From contig JAKAGC010000039.1 of assembly GCA_021817755.1 (NCBI GenBank), positions 1-13,139 of the forward strand: a stretch of 13,139 nt of DNA, given 5' to 3'. The stretch is from Acidobacteriota bacterium. Lineage in GTDB: Bacteria; Acidobacteriota; Aminicenantia; UBA2199. Positions 1 to 7,780 of the stretch are shown here, in pieces. A model generated the notes under the pieces. That model made no database searches. It was given only the letters and a program-made list of their open reading frames with translations, and was not told where the DNA came from. The position numbers and the translations under genes are program-made. Within the stretch, counting starts at the first letter, position 1. The number at the start of each line of letters is the position of its first letter.

Positions 1-609
1 ATCCCAGATGTAAAGTTCCAACAACTCATCCCTGGAATAACCGGTTAATCTTTCAAAAGCAGAATTTACCAGGGTAAACCGTAATTCCAGATTACATTCA
101 TAAATCCCATAAGGAATGGTTTCAAGGAGAATACGGATACGTCTTTCATTTTCGCTTAACTGTTTCGTTTTTTCTCTTACTATACTTTCGAGGTTCGTAT
201 TCATTTCTTTCAACTGTTCCTCGGAGTTACGAACACGAAGCATGGCATTTATTTTAGCAATTAACTCAGCATTATCGATAGGCTTGGATAGAAAATCATC
301 GGCTCCTGCTTCAAGGGCTTCTGCTTTGAATCTTGGGGTAGTTTCATGAGCAGTAAAAAGAATAATGGGGATACGTGATGTGTCCGGATCGGCTTTTAGT
401 ATTTTGCAAAGATCGATACCACTCATCCCGGGCATTTTGACATCGAGAAGTATGGTATCGGGTTGCTCACGAGAAGCTAAAGGAAAAACGGAATACGGAT
501 CAGTGGTGGAAATAATATAAACCTGAGGCATCCTCCGGTTAATGAGTTCCCGGAGAATAAAAAGATTTTCTTCCAGGTCGTCCACAGCCAAAATTTTAGG
601 TTCGTTCAT
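1..609 (-). CDS. Response regulator with C-terminal PAS domain, 3' part outside the window (possibly a kinase)
   Basis: The frame is open from an ATG at 607-609 to base 1, giving 203 residues with no stop, so the gene is cut by the window edge. The N-terminus starts MNEPKILAVDDLEEN and is a receiver domain: acidic pair D10/D11, phospho-acceptor D56 in LLDVKMPG, T86, and K109 in LSKP. A charged helical linker (about 120-150, containing KEMNTNLESIVREKT) leads into a PAS domain starting near residue 155 (LLETIPYGIYECN, then FERLTGYSRDELL). REC-PAS proteins with such a linker often continue into HisKA/HATPase or GGDEF domains; which applies here cannot be seen. The start overlaps the stop of the upstream hybrid kinase by 14 nt and has no clear Shine-Dalgarno site, so translation is probably coupled. 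It is likely a phosphotransfer partner of that kinase (inference). Confidence 0.9.
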   Translation of the reverse strand, partial: MNEPKILAVDDLEENLFILRELINRRMPQVYIISTTDPYSVFPLASREQPDTILLDVKMPGMSGIDLCKILKADPDTSRIPIILFTAHETTPRFKAEALEAGADDFLSKPIDNAELIAKINAMLRVRNSEEQLKEMNTNLESIVREKTKQLSENERRIRILLETIPYGIYECNLELRFTLVNSAFERLTGYSRDELLELYIWD

Positions 610-3600
610 ATTTTTGATCGGGTTTTATCCATTTTTTTATTTTATCGATCAATGAATCGGGATCGAAGGGTTTAGAAATATAATCATCACATCCGGCTGC
701 CATTATAAGTTCTCTATCACCTTTCATGGCTTTCGCTGTTAGTGCAATTATAGGAATATGGGCAGTTCCGGAATCGGATTTAATTTTTCGAGCGGCATCG
801 AGTCCATTCATAACGGGTAACTGGATATCCATCAGAATCAATCCCGGTTGAGATTCCTTGGCAACCTTAACCGCTATCTCTCCATTAATAGCCGCGATAG
901 AAGTATATCCGACGCCATCCAGGATAGACGTAGTAGTAAACAGATTATCCTGGTTATCTTCCACTACCAGGATAGTATGAGAGACAGAATATACAGCTGG
1001 TTTCCGGAATAAATCCTCTACAGCCAGAGCCAGTTGATCGCGGTTCAGGCTGCCTTTCTGGATAAGATTTTTAATATTATTCTTTTTGAGACGGGATAAT
1101 TCCTCACGTGTAATTTCCTTGGCAGTTAGAATTAGAACTGGGATTTCAGCGGTTTCCGGAGAAGATCGAAGCATTTCCAGTGTTGTGAATCCATCGATAT
1201 GAGGCATCATTAAATCAAGTATTATGGCATCGGGAATCTCTTCTTTCATTTTTTCCAATCCCTTTGCACCATCGGAAGTAGTAGTAATACGAAAATTCTT
1301 TTCTTTTAAAATGGAGCAAATCTGCATGGAAGCAATTTCATTATCTTCTACCACGAGTATATGGGGTCTATCTAAAAACTCAGAAGATTGATTACTATAA
1401 TCGGGTTCAAGAGAAGGTTTCATGCCAAACGATGCGGAAGGACATTTGCCGTAAGGGTGCCAGGCGGGTAGTTCAAATATAAACGTACTGCCTTTTCCAA
1501 AAATACTTTTTACAGTAATTTCTCCTCCAAGAAGTCTGGCAAATTTCCGGGAAATAGCTAATCCAAGCCCTGTACCACCAAACTCACGAGTTAACGACCC
1601 ATCTACCTGGCGAAATTCATTGAAAATATTTCCCAATTCGTTTTCGGGAATTCCGATTCCCGTATCATCTACAATAAATAAAACCCATCCGGGTTTTGTA
1701 TCTACAGTGATGCGAATAGTTCCTTCACGGGTGAATTTTACTGCATTGGAAAGTAGATTCAACAAAATCTGAGCGGTTTTATCTTCATCGGAGCAGATTT
1801 CAGGACAATCTATAAACTGGGTTTCAATAGTTAATCCGTTTGAATGAGCCAGAGGTTTAACAGTATCTACCGTACGTATTACAAGCTGGACAAGATTAAA
1901 ATTAGTTGTTTCAATCTCAGTACGACCGGCTTCTATCCGTGAAAGATCCAAAATATCATTAATAAGGTTTAATAGATGCCTTCCATTACGTTCGATAATT
2001 TCCAGGTATTGATTTTCTTTATTTGCATTGACTCCGGTACCGGTGGAAAGCATCAACTGAGAAAGAGAGAGGATACTATTCAGGGGGGTACGAAGTTCAT
2101 GGCTCATATTAGACAGGAACTGAGATTTAAGGCGGTCCGCTTCTTCTACACGAGTTCGCTGAATTTGCAATTCCTGTGCTTGCGATTTCAATTCGACAGT
2201 ACGTTGTTTTAATTCTTCCGCGCTCGCTTGTAGTTCCTCATTCATCAGGGTAATTTCTTCATTTTTCGACTGGAGGTCCTGCGCCATTTTCAGAGTTCTC
2301 TCAATTCCCAGGAGATTGGATATTACCGTATTAAGGGCTATATGTGCCAGTTCCAGAGTATTCATGCAATTGGTGGAAAAGGAGTGAATAGATGCGGTTG
2401 AAATGATGGCAGTAACCTTTCCATCTGCGATCAGAGGAATAATAACAATACTTCGAGGAAGAAGCGTACCAGTAAACGTTCTAAAAGTAAAAACCGCATC
2501 AGGAGGGATTTCGTTTATATATGTAATTTTCTTCGTCAATAGTACTTGCCCTGTCATTCCTTCAGAAAAACTAACATCAAAAGGTTTTAAAAGCTCCTGA
2601 TTAACCCCAATTGATTTAAAATGCACAAATTGATTTTTAAGCTCGTCATAAATGTAAAACACACCGAAACTGGAGCCTGTAAACTCCATAATATGTTTTA
2701 ATACGGATTCACAAAAATGGGACATATCTTTGGCTGCAACCAATACACGTGTAATATCCGCTATATCCTGTGAAGTTTTCATTCGGGATGTTAGAGAATC
2801 TGCCATTTCATTAAAAACATTCCCCATAATCCCAAATTCATCGGACCTGTGGATTCGATTTCTAGCAGTAAGATCACCTGCCTGGAGTGAATGAGAAATT
2901 TCGGTCATTTCTCTGATGGGCCTGGAAAAACTGTGGGAAGTAAAAATCGCAATCACTATCATCAATCCAGTAAAAATAAATCCAAGAAGGAGAATATCAT
3001 TCAGCAGTTTATGGATAGACGCATAGATTTCGGTGAGATCTTGTTTAGCCACAAATCCCCATTGAGTAAGGGGAATATAAGTATAAGCAGCAAGAACGGG
3101 TTCGCCTCTATAATCAGCCGCTTCAACAATCCCCGTTTCCCCGGAAGCAGCCAATATAGCGGGAGTTGCTTTTATCTTCAAATGGAAAGGAGCATTGGAA
3201 TAACCGCGGAGTTCATTGATGGCATACATATTTTTATTAACAATGAGTGTTTCTCCGGTTTTCCCCATACCGGTACGATTTAAAAGTAAAGGGTATAATG
3301 ATTGTTCGAGGTTGATTCTTGCTACCACAATGGCATTAATTCGTTTACTATCTTTAAGAGAAAGTATAGGACAGCAAAAAGACATGGTCGGACGACTTTC
3401 ACTTTTCGAGTAATAAATATCCCGGATAAAAACAGTTCCTGAACGCAGAGGTCCAATAAAGCTATCATCACGGGAATAATCGATATCTTCTTCGATTTCA
3501 CTGGATGCGATAGCAATATGTCCCGTTTTTGCATCTATAATGTAAATTTCAAAAAAATCATGATAAAAATCAACATAACGTTTCAAGAGGTGTTTACTAA

Positions 3601-3901
3601 AAGTTAAATATTCATGATAAGTTTTATCTTTGGGGCCACCCAGTAAATCGCTCATATACATAACTTCCCTGTCAGCGGCTATTGAAGAAACATCCCCGGA
3701 ATGGCGGTCAAGCCATGAGTTTAGTTGTTCCACTTTCAAGTCGCGTATAGCTAATAATTTATCAAATGCCCGGCTTCGAATATCGCTGGATCTCTGCTGG
3801 TAAATAATGAAACTCAATAAAAATATGGGCAATAAGGCCATTATTAAAAATAACAAGACTAAACGTGATCTTACAGTTTTAAATTCAAAAAACAGTTTCA
3901 T
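596..3901 (-). CDS. Membrane hybrid sensor histidine kinase: dCache-HAMP-GAF-HisKA-HATPase-REC-REC
   Basis: A 1101-residue protein. Membrane helices at about 13-34 and 301-322 flank a periplasmic dCache-like sensor (about 35-295). HAMP follows at about 323-376, a GAF domain at about 385-535, a coiled coil at about 540-592, and HisKA with phospho-acceptor H601 in SNMSHELRTPLNS. The HATPase has N719 in the N box, DDTGIG at 745-750 and GGTGLG at 775-780. REC1 (about 847-965) has D896 and K949; REC2 (about 976-1090) has D1025 and K1077 in ISKPF. All catalytic residues are present, so an active kinase with a multi-step relay is expected. The ligand is unknown. The ATG follows a CCGGAG ribosome site, 57 nt after the cheR-type gene, so the two are probably co-transcribed. 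The 3' end overlaps the next gene. Confidence 0.95.
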   Translation of the reverse strand: MKLFFEFKTVRSRLVLLFLIMALLPIFLLSFIIYQQRSSDIRSRAFDKLLAIRDLKVEQLNSWLDRHSGDVSSIAADREVMYMSDLLGGPKDKTYHEYLTFSKHLLKRYVDFYHDFFEIYIIDAKTGHIAIASSEIEEDIDYSRDDSFIGPLRSGTVFIRDIYYSKSESRPTMSFCCPILSLKDSKRINAIVVARINLEQSLYPLLLNRTGMGKTGETLIVNKNMYAINELRGYSNAPFHLKIKATPAILAASGETGIVEAADYRGEPVLAAYTYIPLTQWGFVAKQDLTEIYASIHKLLNDILLLGFIFTGLMIVIAIFTSHSFSRPIREMTEISHSLQAGDLTARNRIHRSDEFGIMGNVFNEMADSLTSRMKTSQDIADITRVLVAAKDMSHFCESVLKHIMEFTGSSFGVFYIYDELKNQFVHFKSIGVNQELLKPFDVSFSEGMTGQVLLTKKITYINEIPPDAVFTFRTFTGTLLPRSIVIIPLIADGKVTAIISTASIHSFSTNCMNTLELAHIALNTVISNLLGIERTLKMAQDLQSKNEEITLMNEELQASAEELKQRTVELKSQAQELQIQRTRVEEADRLKSQFLSNMSHELRTPLNSILSLSQLMLSTGTGVNANKENQYLEIIERNGRHLLNLINDILDLSRIEAGRTEIETTNFNLVQLVIRTVDTVKPLAHSNGLTIETQFIDCPEICSDEDKTAQILLNLLSNAVKFTREGTIRITVDTKPGWVLFIVDDTGIGIPENELGNIFNEFRQVDGSLTREFGGTGLGLAISRKFARLLGGEITVKSIFGKGSTFIFELPAWHPYGKCPSASFGMKPSLEPDYSNQSSEFLDRPHILVVEDNEIASMQICSILKEKNFRITTTSDGAKGLEKMKEEIPDAIILDLMMPHIDGFTTLEMLRSSPETAEIPVLILTAKEITREELSRLKKNNIKNLIQKGSLNRDQLALAVEDLFRKPAVYSVSHTILVVEDNQDNLFTTTSILDGVGYTSIAAINGEIAVKVAKESQPGLILMDIQLPVMNGLDAARKIKSDSGTAHIPIIALTAKAMKGDRELIMAAGCDDYISKPFDPDSLIDKIKKWIKPDQKYERT

Positions 3902-3958
3902 CTTTATACTCCGGGTTTAATATCAAAACAGCTAACCGGTAGAACCTATTAAAAAGCA

Positions 3959-4780
3959 TTATATTTTCCTATAGATATTATTCCTTTTATCAAAAATTCT
4001 AAAAGTGCAGAGAAAGCTTTCAAAAAGTATTTCGGTATCACCTAATATGAGAAACCCACCGGGAATAATAGTATTACATAAGTTTCTCATTACTTTTTCC
4101 TGGATAACAGGATTGAAATAAATGAGAACATTACGACACAAAACAAGATCGAAAGAAGCAAAAATACTATCTGAAGGCGCAAAAATATCACTGGTAGTAC
4201 AATCTTTAATCGAAAAGTGAACCATATTACGGATAAAAGGTTTTATTACGAAGTTTTCATTTTTAAAAATAAAATACTGATCCAGGATGCCGAGCGGAGT
4301 AGATTCAAATCTTTCTCTGGGATATATACCTTCTGAAGCCTTATCCAATGCATCGGAATCGATATCGGTTCCAAATATAAAAGGAGTCCAGGGCTCTTTA
4401 AATTTTTCAAGGAAACGATGAATCAAAATGGCAAGGGAATAGGCTTCTTCTCCCTGGGAACAACCAACACTCCAGGTTCGAATATCTTTACATTGAGACT
4501 GTCGTTTGGTTTCGATAATATCCGGTAGAATTGTTTGTTCGATAATATTAAATACAATTAAATCACGAAAGAATACACTATAATTAATCCCGATTTCATC
4601 GATCAATTTGCCACATTCATCCGGGTTTTCATTTAAATAAAGTGAATATTCTTCGAGTGTTGCAATTTCCAGTTTATTCATCCTGGACATAATTCGGCGT
4701 TCCAGCATATCCCGCTTATAAAAGCGAATATCGATACCCTTAGCACGTGATACACTCGATACAATTCGTGATATATTCAT
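3959..4780 (-). CDS. cheR: CheR-type protein-glutamate methyltransferase
   Basis: 273 residues, the usual length for CheR, which uses S-adenosylmethionine to methylate glutamates of chemoreceptors or related signalling proteins in the cytoplasm. The N-terminal helical domain (about 1-75) has the basic stretch YKRDMLERRIMSRM and ends in INYSVFFRD, matching the family NxTxFFRD. The catalytic Rossmann domain shows the SAM loop GCSQGEEAYS (106-115; many homologues have T instead of Q), the acidic GTDID (137-141), and LCRNVLIYF (214-222) followed by PGGFLILGDTE. The ATG is preceded by AGGAGA with 11 nt spacing. It heads the cluster with the hybrid kinase and the receiver-PAS gene. No methyl-accepting receptor, CheB or CheW is visible, so the substrate is unclear; the downstream kinase or a remote receptor are candidates (inference). 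Confidence 0.93.
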   Translation of the reverse strand: MNISRIVSSVSRAKGIDIRFYKRDMLERRIMSRMNKLEIATLEEYSLYLNENPDECGKLIDEIGINYSVFFRDLIVFNIIEQTILPDIIETKRQSQCKDIRTWSVGCSQGEEAYSLAILIHRFLEKFKEPWTPFIFGTDIDSDALDKASEGIYPRERFESTPLGILDQYFIFKNENFVIKPFIRNMVHFSIKDCTTSDIFAPSDSIFASFDLVLCRNVLIYFNPVIQEKVMRNLCNTIIPGGFLILGDTEILFESFLCTFRIFDKRNNIYRKI

Positions 4781-4805
4781 ATTTAATATATTCTCCTATA
4801 TCTAA

Positions 4806-4834
4806 ATAATAGAAAATTAACAAAAATAAATCAA
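4806..4834 (-). promoter_or_regulatory. Sigma-70-like promoter for the cheR-hybrid kinase cluster
   Basis: On the minus strand, TTGATT (4829-4834), a 17-nt spacer, then TATTAT (4806-4811). Transcription would start near 4799, about 20 nt before the ATG at 4780, with AGGAGA at 4792-4797 lying at the very 5' end of the RNA. The leader would be short but workable. The background is AT-rich, so chance matches are possible. The rest of the 290-nt gap 4781-5070 shows no gene and no GC-rich terminator for the kinase ending at 5071. Confidence 0.45.
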
Positions 4835-5070
4835 CCCTAACTTAATTCAAATCAGGTTAAAATCCTCACTCAAATTTCTGACATCCAGGGATAGCATTAT
4901 TTATCAGCACAAATGTAAATATTTGTTTTTTTTTATGTTTACTCACAATAAAAAAAATTAGCTATGAATCTTAACAATTTTTCCTTCTTCTTTTTTATAT
5001 TCCGTTATCAATTGGGGTAAATGAAAGAAATCCCTGTAAACACCTGGTCGAAATAATCCAAAACAAATCT

Positions 5071-7074
5071 TTACTTAGTGGTAGTGAGATTATGATCGAT
5101 TACATCCCTGATAATAAATGCGACATCTTTTTGAACCAGGGGTTTGAGTGCAATCCTACTAATACCGGAATCCTTGAGAAAGTCGGGATTAACCGAAGCA
5201 CTGAATCCACTGCATACAATTACCGGAATCCCGGGACGAATTTGATTTAATTCTCGTGCCAATTTAATCCCGGACATATTAGGCATGGTCAGGTCGCACA
5301 TGATAAGATCAAATCGTTCGGGATGTTCCTTAAAACATTTAAGAGCATCTATACTACTGGATCGCGTTGTCACTTTGTATCCGAGTGTTTCCAAAATTTG
5401 ACGTCCCATATCCATTAATTCTTCCTCATCATCGACAAAAAGAATATGTTCAGAGCCTCCAGGAAGTTGCACCTGTTCTTCAATTGTATCCACAGCGCTA
5501 CTTTCACTTGTGGGAATTAATATATCAAAACAAGTTCCTTTTTCGGGTTCACTATTTACGGAAATATTCCCTCCGAAACTTTTTACAATTCCATGGACAA
5601 CCGATAGTCCAAGACCGGTGCCTTGCCCGGCAGAACGAGTAGTAAAAAAAGGATCGAATATCCGTTTTAAAACATCAGGTGGCATACCACATCCGGTATC
5701 CTCAACAGAAAGTTTAAAATAAGGGCCTGGTACTAAATCTTTATTCCGTAAATACCCTTCTTCTATGTTATTTTTTACAAGCGATATCCTTAAAATACCA
5801 CCTTTTTCTTTCATCGCGTGGCCGGCATTAACACACAAATTCATAATAATCTGCTGGAATTGCGTGGCATCACCCATAATAATAGATGGTGAATCAGGGA
5901 GGTCTAAAATAAATTCGATGTTCGAAGGCAGCGATCCACGCAGCAAATCCACTGCCTCTTTTATAATGGAATTGATTTCAACAGGACTAAGAACAGGTTC
6001 AGCTTGACTGCTAAAAGTTAAAATTTGCCGGATCAAATTCTTGGCACGCTGGGATGCAGTAAGAATATTGTTTATTTTTTTTGCAGCCCGCTCAATTGAT
6101 GCGACATCGGAACGCAGTAATTCGGCATAACCGGAAATAATACCGAGAATATTATTAAAATCATGAGCAATCCCTCCGGCGAGAGTTCCAATTGCTTCCA
6201 TTTTTTGTGCCTGTCGCAGTTGCGTTTCCATTTCTTTACGCCGGGTAATATCGCGAGCAATACTCAATATTGCAGGACGCCCGTCATAATCGATTCGCTT
6301 ACAACTTAATTCGACAGGAATTAATTTTCCACTGCATGTTTTGTGGTACGTTTCACGGACAATATGACCTTTTTCTTCAAGTTCTTTCAATGCTTGAGAA
6401 GAAAAAAAATTGAATTTTTCACCTTCTATTTCCTGAAAGGTAATTCCTATAAATTCCTCACTGGAATATTCAAGACGTTCATGGGCTACCCGGTTAAAAT
6501 CCAGCAACCGTCCATCGTAATCATGAATATAAATACCGTCTGCAGCAGTATCGAACAAGACTTTGTAACGCTTTTCCGTTTCCTGTAGAGATTCTTCCAC
6601 ATGCTTTCGCTCATCGATTTGACTTTTCAATTCACGATTCTTTCGATAAACCATTTTTCGTAATAGCACCTTATCTTCCCGGAGTTTATCTTCCGATTCC
6701 TTAATTTTCAGCATTACTTTTACCTGGGCAGCTAATTCAAATTTATTAACCGGTTTTGAAAGAAAGGCATCGGCTCCGGTTTCAAGAGATTTGATACGAA
6801 ATTTCTGATCAGGTCCGGCAGATGTAAGAATGATTAATGGAATAATCCGTGTATCTTCATGAGTCTTTAAAATTTTACATACCTGATATCCATCAATCCC
6901 TGGCATGTATAAATCAAGCAATATAACATCGGGCTGTACATCCCTGGCCAGTTTGAAACCTTCCATCCCGTTTTGTGCAGTTATTATTTCTATCCCGGGT
7001 AATACACTTTCAAGCAAAGCCGATGTAACGACTCGATCATCTTCCTGGTCATCGATTACAAGAATTTTAAACAT
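5071..7074 (-). CDS. Soluble hybrid histidine kinase: REC-PAS-HisKA-HATPase-REC
   Basis: 667 residues from the ATG at 7072-7074, chosen because AGGAG (7081-7085) lies 6 nt upstream and the protein then begins MFKILVIDD, the normal edge of a receiver. REC1 (1-120) has D8/D9, D54 in LLDLYMPG and K107 in LSKP. A coiled linker (125-165) is followed by PAS (about 165-280, ending SIARDITRRKEME). HisKA has H304 in GGIAHDFNNILG, and the HATPase has N416, DTGCGM (459-464) and GTGLGL (485-490). REC2 (543-660) has D594 and K644. The H-D-F-N-N box is typical of NtrB/hybrid kinases. There are no membrane helices, so sensing is cytoplasmic or driven by phosphorylation of REC1. An in-frame extension to an ATG at 7204-7206 with its own SD is possible (711 residues). 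It is divergent from the kinase at 7781, and a sigma-54 promoter lies upstream. Confidence 0.92.
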   Translation of the reverse strand: MFKILVIDDQEDDRVVTSALLESVLPGIEIITAQNGMEGFKLARDVQPDVILLDLYMPGIDGYQVCKILKTHEDTRIIPLIILTSAGPDQKFRIKSLETGADAFLSKPVNKFELAAQVKVMLKIKESEDKLREDKVLLRKMVYRKNRELKSQIDERKHVEESLQETEKRYKVLFDTAADGIYIHDYDGRLLDFNRVAHERLEYSSEEFIGITFQEIEGEKFNFFSSQALKELEEKGHIVRETYHKTCSGKLIPVELSCKRIDYDGRPAILSIARDITRRKEMETQLRQAQKMEAIGTLAGGIAHDFNNILGIISGYAELLRSDVASIERAAKKINNILTASQRAKNLIRQILTFSSQAEPVLSPVEINSIIKEAVDLLRGSLPSNIEFILDLPDSPSIIMGDATQFQQIIMNLCVNAGHAMKEKGGILRISLVKNNIEEGYLRNKDLVPGPYFKLSVEDTGCGMPPDVLKRIFDPFFTTRSAGQGTGLGLSVVHGIVKSFGGNISVNSEPEKGTCFDILIPTSESSAVDTIEEQVQLPGGSEHILFVDDEEELMDMGRQILETLGYKVTTRSSSIDALKCFKEHPERFDLIMCDLTMPNMSGIKLARELNQIRPGIPVIVCSGFSASVNPDFLKDSGISRIALKPLVQKDVAFIIRDVIDHNLTTTK

Positions 7075-7206
7075 AGCTTTCTCCTTTTTTGCCAAATAGC
7101 TATTATGTTCAGAAATCGGTTTCACTCGCCGGGAATATAAAGAAGTTGAATAATTCTTTGTATTGGGTGGAGTTATCCCTTCCCTTGAAATAACTTTCCC
7201 TTTCAT

Positions 7207-7217
7207 GTTCCCCTCCC
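7207..7217 (-). promoter_or_regulatory. Second ribosome-binding site, for an alternative upstream start at 7206
   Basis: On the minus strand GGGAGGGG followed by AAC stands directly before an ATG at 7204-7206. That ATG is in frame with the kinase start at 7074, with 44 sense codons and no stop between them. The extension is basic and has no recognisable domain. A GTG at 7219-7221 is also in frame but has no comparable site. Either start, or both, could be used. Confidence 0.4.
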
Positions 7218-7286
7218 GCACTATAAACTGAGAATTTAAAATTGGATACAGTAGTATCTATGTGAGAAAAAACATTTTTATAGTGC
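7218..7286 (-). promoter_or_regulatory. Structured leader: 10-bp inverted repeat enclosing a small hairpin
   Basis: GCACTATAAA and TTTATAGTGC form a perfect 10-bp inverted repeat (arms 7218-7227 and 7277-7286) with 49 nt between. Inside, GATAC-AGTA-GTATC (7245-7258) can form a 5-bp stem with a 4-nt loop. In the minus-strand transcript the distal arm ends immediately before the GGGAGGGG ribosome site, so folding could influence access to it. It could instead be a DNA operator pair. No known riboswitch class is recognised. Confidence 0.4.
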
Positions 7287-7301
7287 CTCATACAATTATA
7301 A

Positions 7302-7318
7302 TGCAAAAAATGTGCCAA
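7302..7318 (-). promoter_or_regulatory. Sigma-54 (RpoN) promoter
   Basis: The minus strand reads TTGGCACATTTTTTGCA, matching the RpoN consensus TTGGCAC-N5-TTGCA, with the -24 GG and -12 GC at the required 12-nt offset. The start site would fall near 7291, giving an 85-nt leader to the ATG at 7206 or about 217 nt to the one at 7074. A TATAAT hexamer directly downstream (7295-7300) could act as a sigma-70 -10 element but lacks a good -35 at 17 nt. Activation by an NtrC-type enhancer-binding protein is expected for RpoN promoters; its site was not identified. Confidence 0.6.
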
Positions 7319-7700
7319 TATTAAATATCGATAAATATTATTCCCACCCCAAAAATCGGAAATAAAATATATGCCGTAGAGATATACTTCTGTAAGATAA
7401 ATTAAGTAAAAAATTTCAATACTAATGAATTAATAAATCCATGTTATTAATAGAGGCCAGGTTTCAATCCGGAAATTTGGCAAAATGGGTAGTTAAAATG
7501 GGACTTTAAATTTTTAAGGAATAAATCTAAAAAAATCAAAACGGTATTTATTTGATATTCTTTTAATTCAAAAAAAATTTGAATGACAACAAGATCACAG
7601 ATTCATCATACAATAACTTTTTCAAAGAAAGATCGATCCTGAAAACATAGATATGAAATACAATATGAAACCGATTGATTCACTACTTCAATTTAAAATA

Positions 7701-7729
7701 TTGATTTTTTATTTTTGATATGATATATA
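7701..7729 (+). promoter_or_regulatory. Sigma-70-like promoter of the cysteine-motif kinase
   Basis: TTGATT (7701-7706), 17 nt, TATATA (7724-7729). Transcription would start near 7737, about 44 nt before the ATG at 7781, which has AGGA at 7770-7773 as ribosome site. The -35 sequence equals the one proposed upstream of the cheR-type gene. The AT-rich setting makes chance matches likely enough to keep confidence moderate. Confidence 0.4.
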
Positions 7730-7780
7730 AGTATCATCTATTAAGAAAAAAATCTTACCAGTTTTAACCAGGAAAAAACA

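Larger units (their letters stand above)
7222..7780. other. Divergent regulatory region between two kinase genes
   Basis: A 559-nt AT-rich stretch with no convincing gene. It holds most of the leader inverted repeat and the sigma-54 promoter of the minus-strand kinase on its left, and a sigma-70-like promoter for the plus-strand kinase on its right. Between them lie only small repeats, such as AAAATGGG at 7482-7489 and 7495-7502 (13-nt period). A 69-codon minus-strand frame at 7109-7318 starts inside the sigma-54 promoter and is not considered real. Confidence 0.6.

Noticed and set aside
596..625. Programmed frameshift joining the hybrid kinase to the receiver-PAS protein
   Set aside because: No suitable slippery heptamer is in frame near the overlap, and a normal ATG is present for the downstream gene.
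2891..3283. 130-codon plus-strand frame within the hybrid kinase gene
   Set aside because: It is antisense to the well-supported HAMP/dCache coding region and has no recognisable protein features.
4902..4930. ACAAAT-GTAAAT-ATTTGT stem followed by T run on the plus strand, resembling a terminator
   Set aside because: The stem is only A/T apart from one pair, and no plus-strand gene lies upstream for it to terminate.
7109..7318. 69-codon minus-strand open frame in the kinase leader
   Set aside because: Its start lies inside the sigma-54 -24 element, upstream of the predicted transcription start, and it overlaps the kinase leader in another frame; the peptide has no domain-like features.
7474..7502. 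TTTGGCAAAATGGG region as a plus-strand sigma-54 promoter
   Set aside because: The GG is present but no GC falls at the required 12-nt offset; only a small AAAATGGG direct repeat remains.
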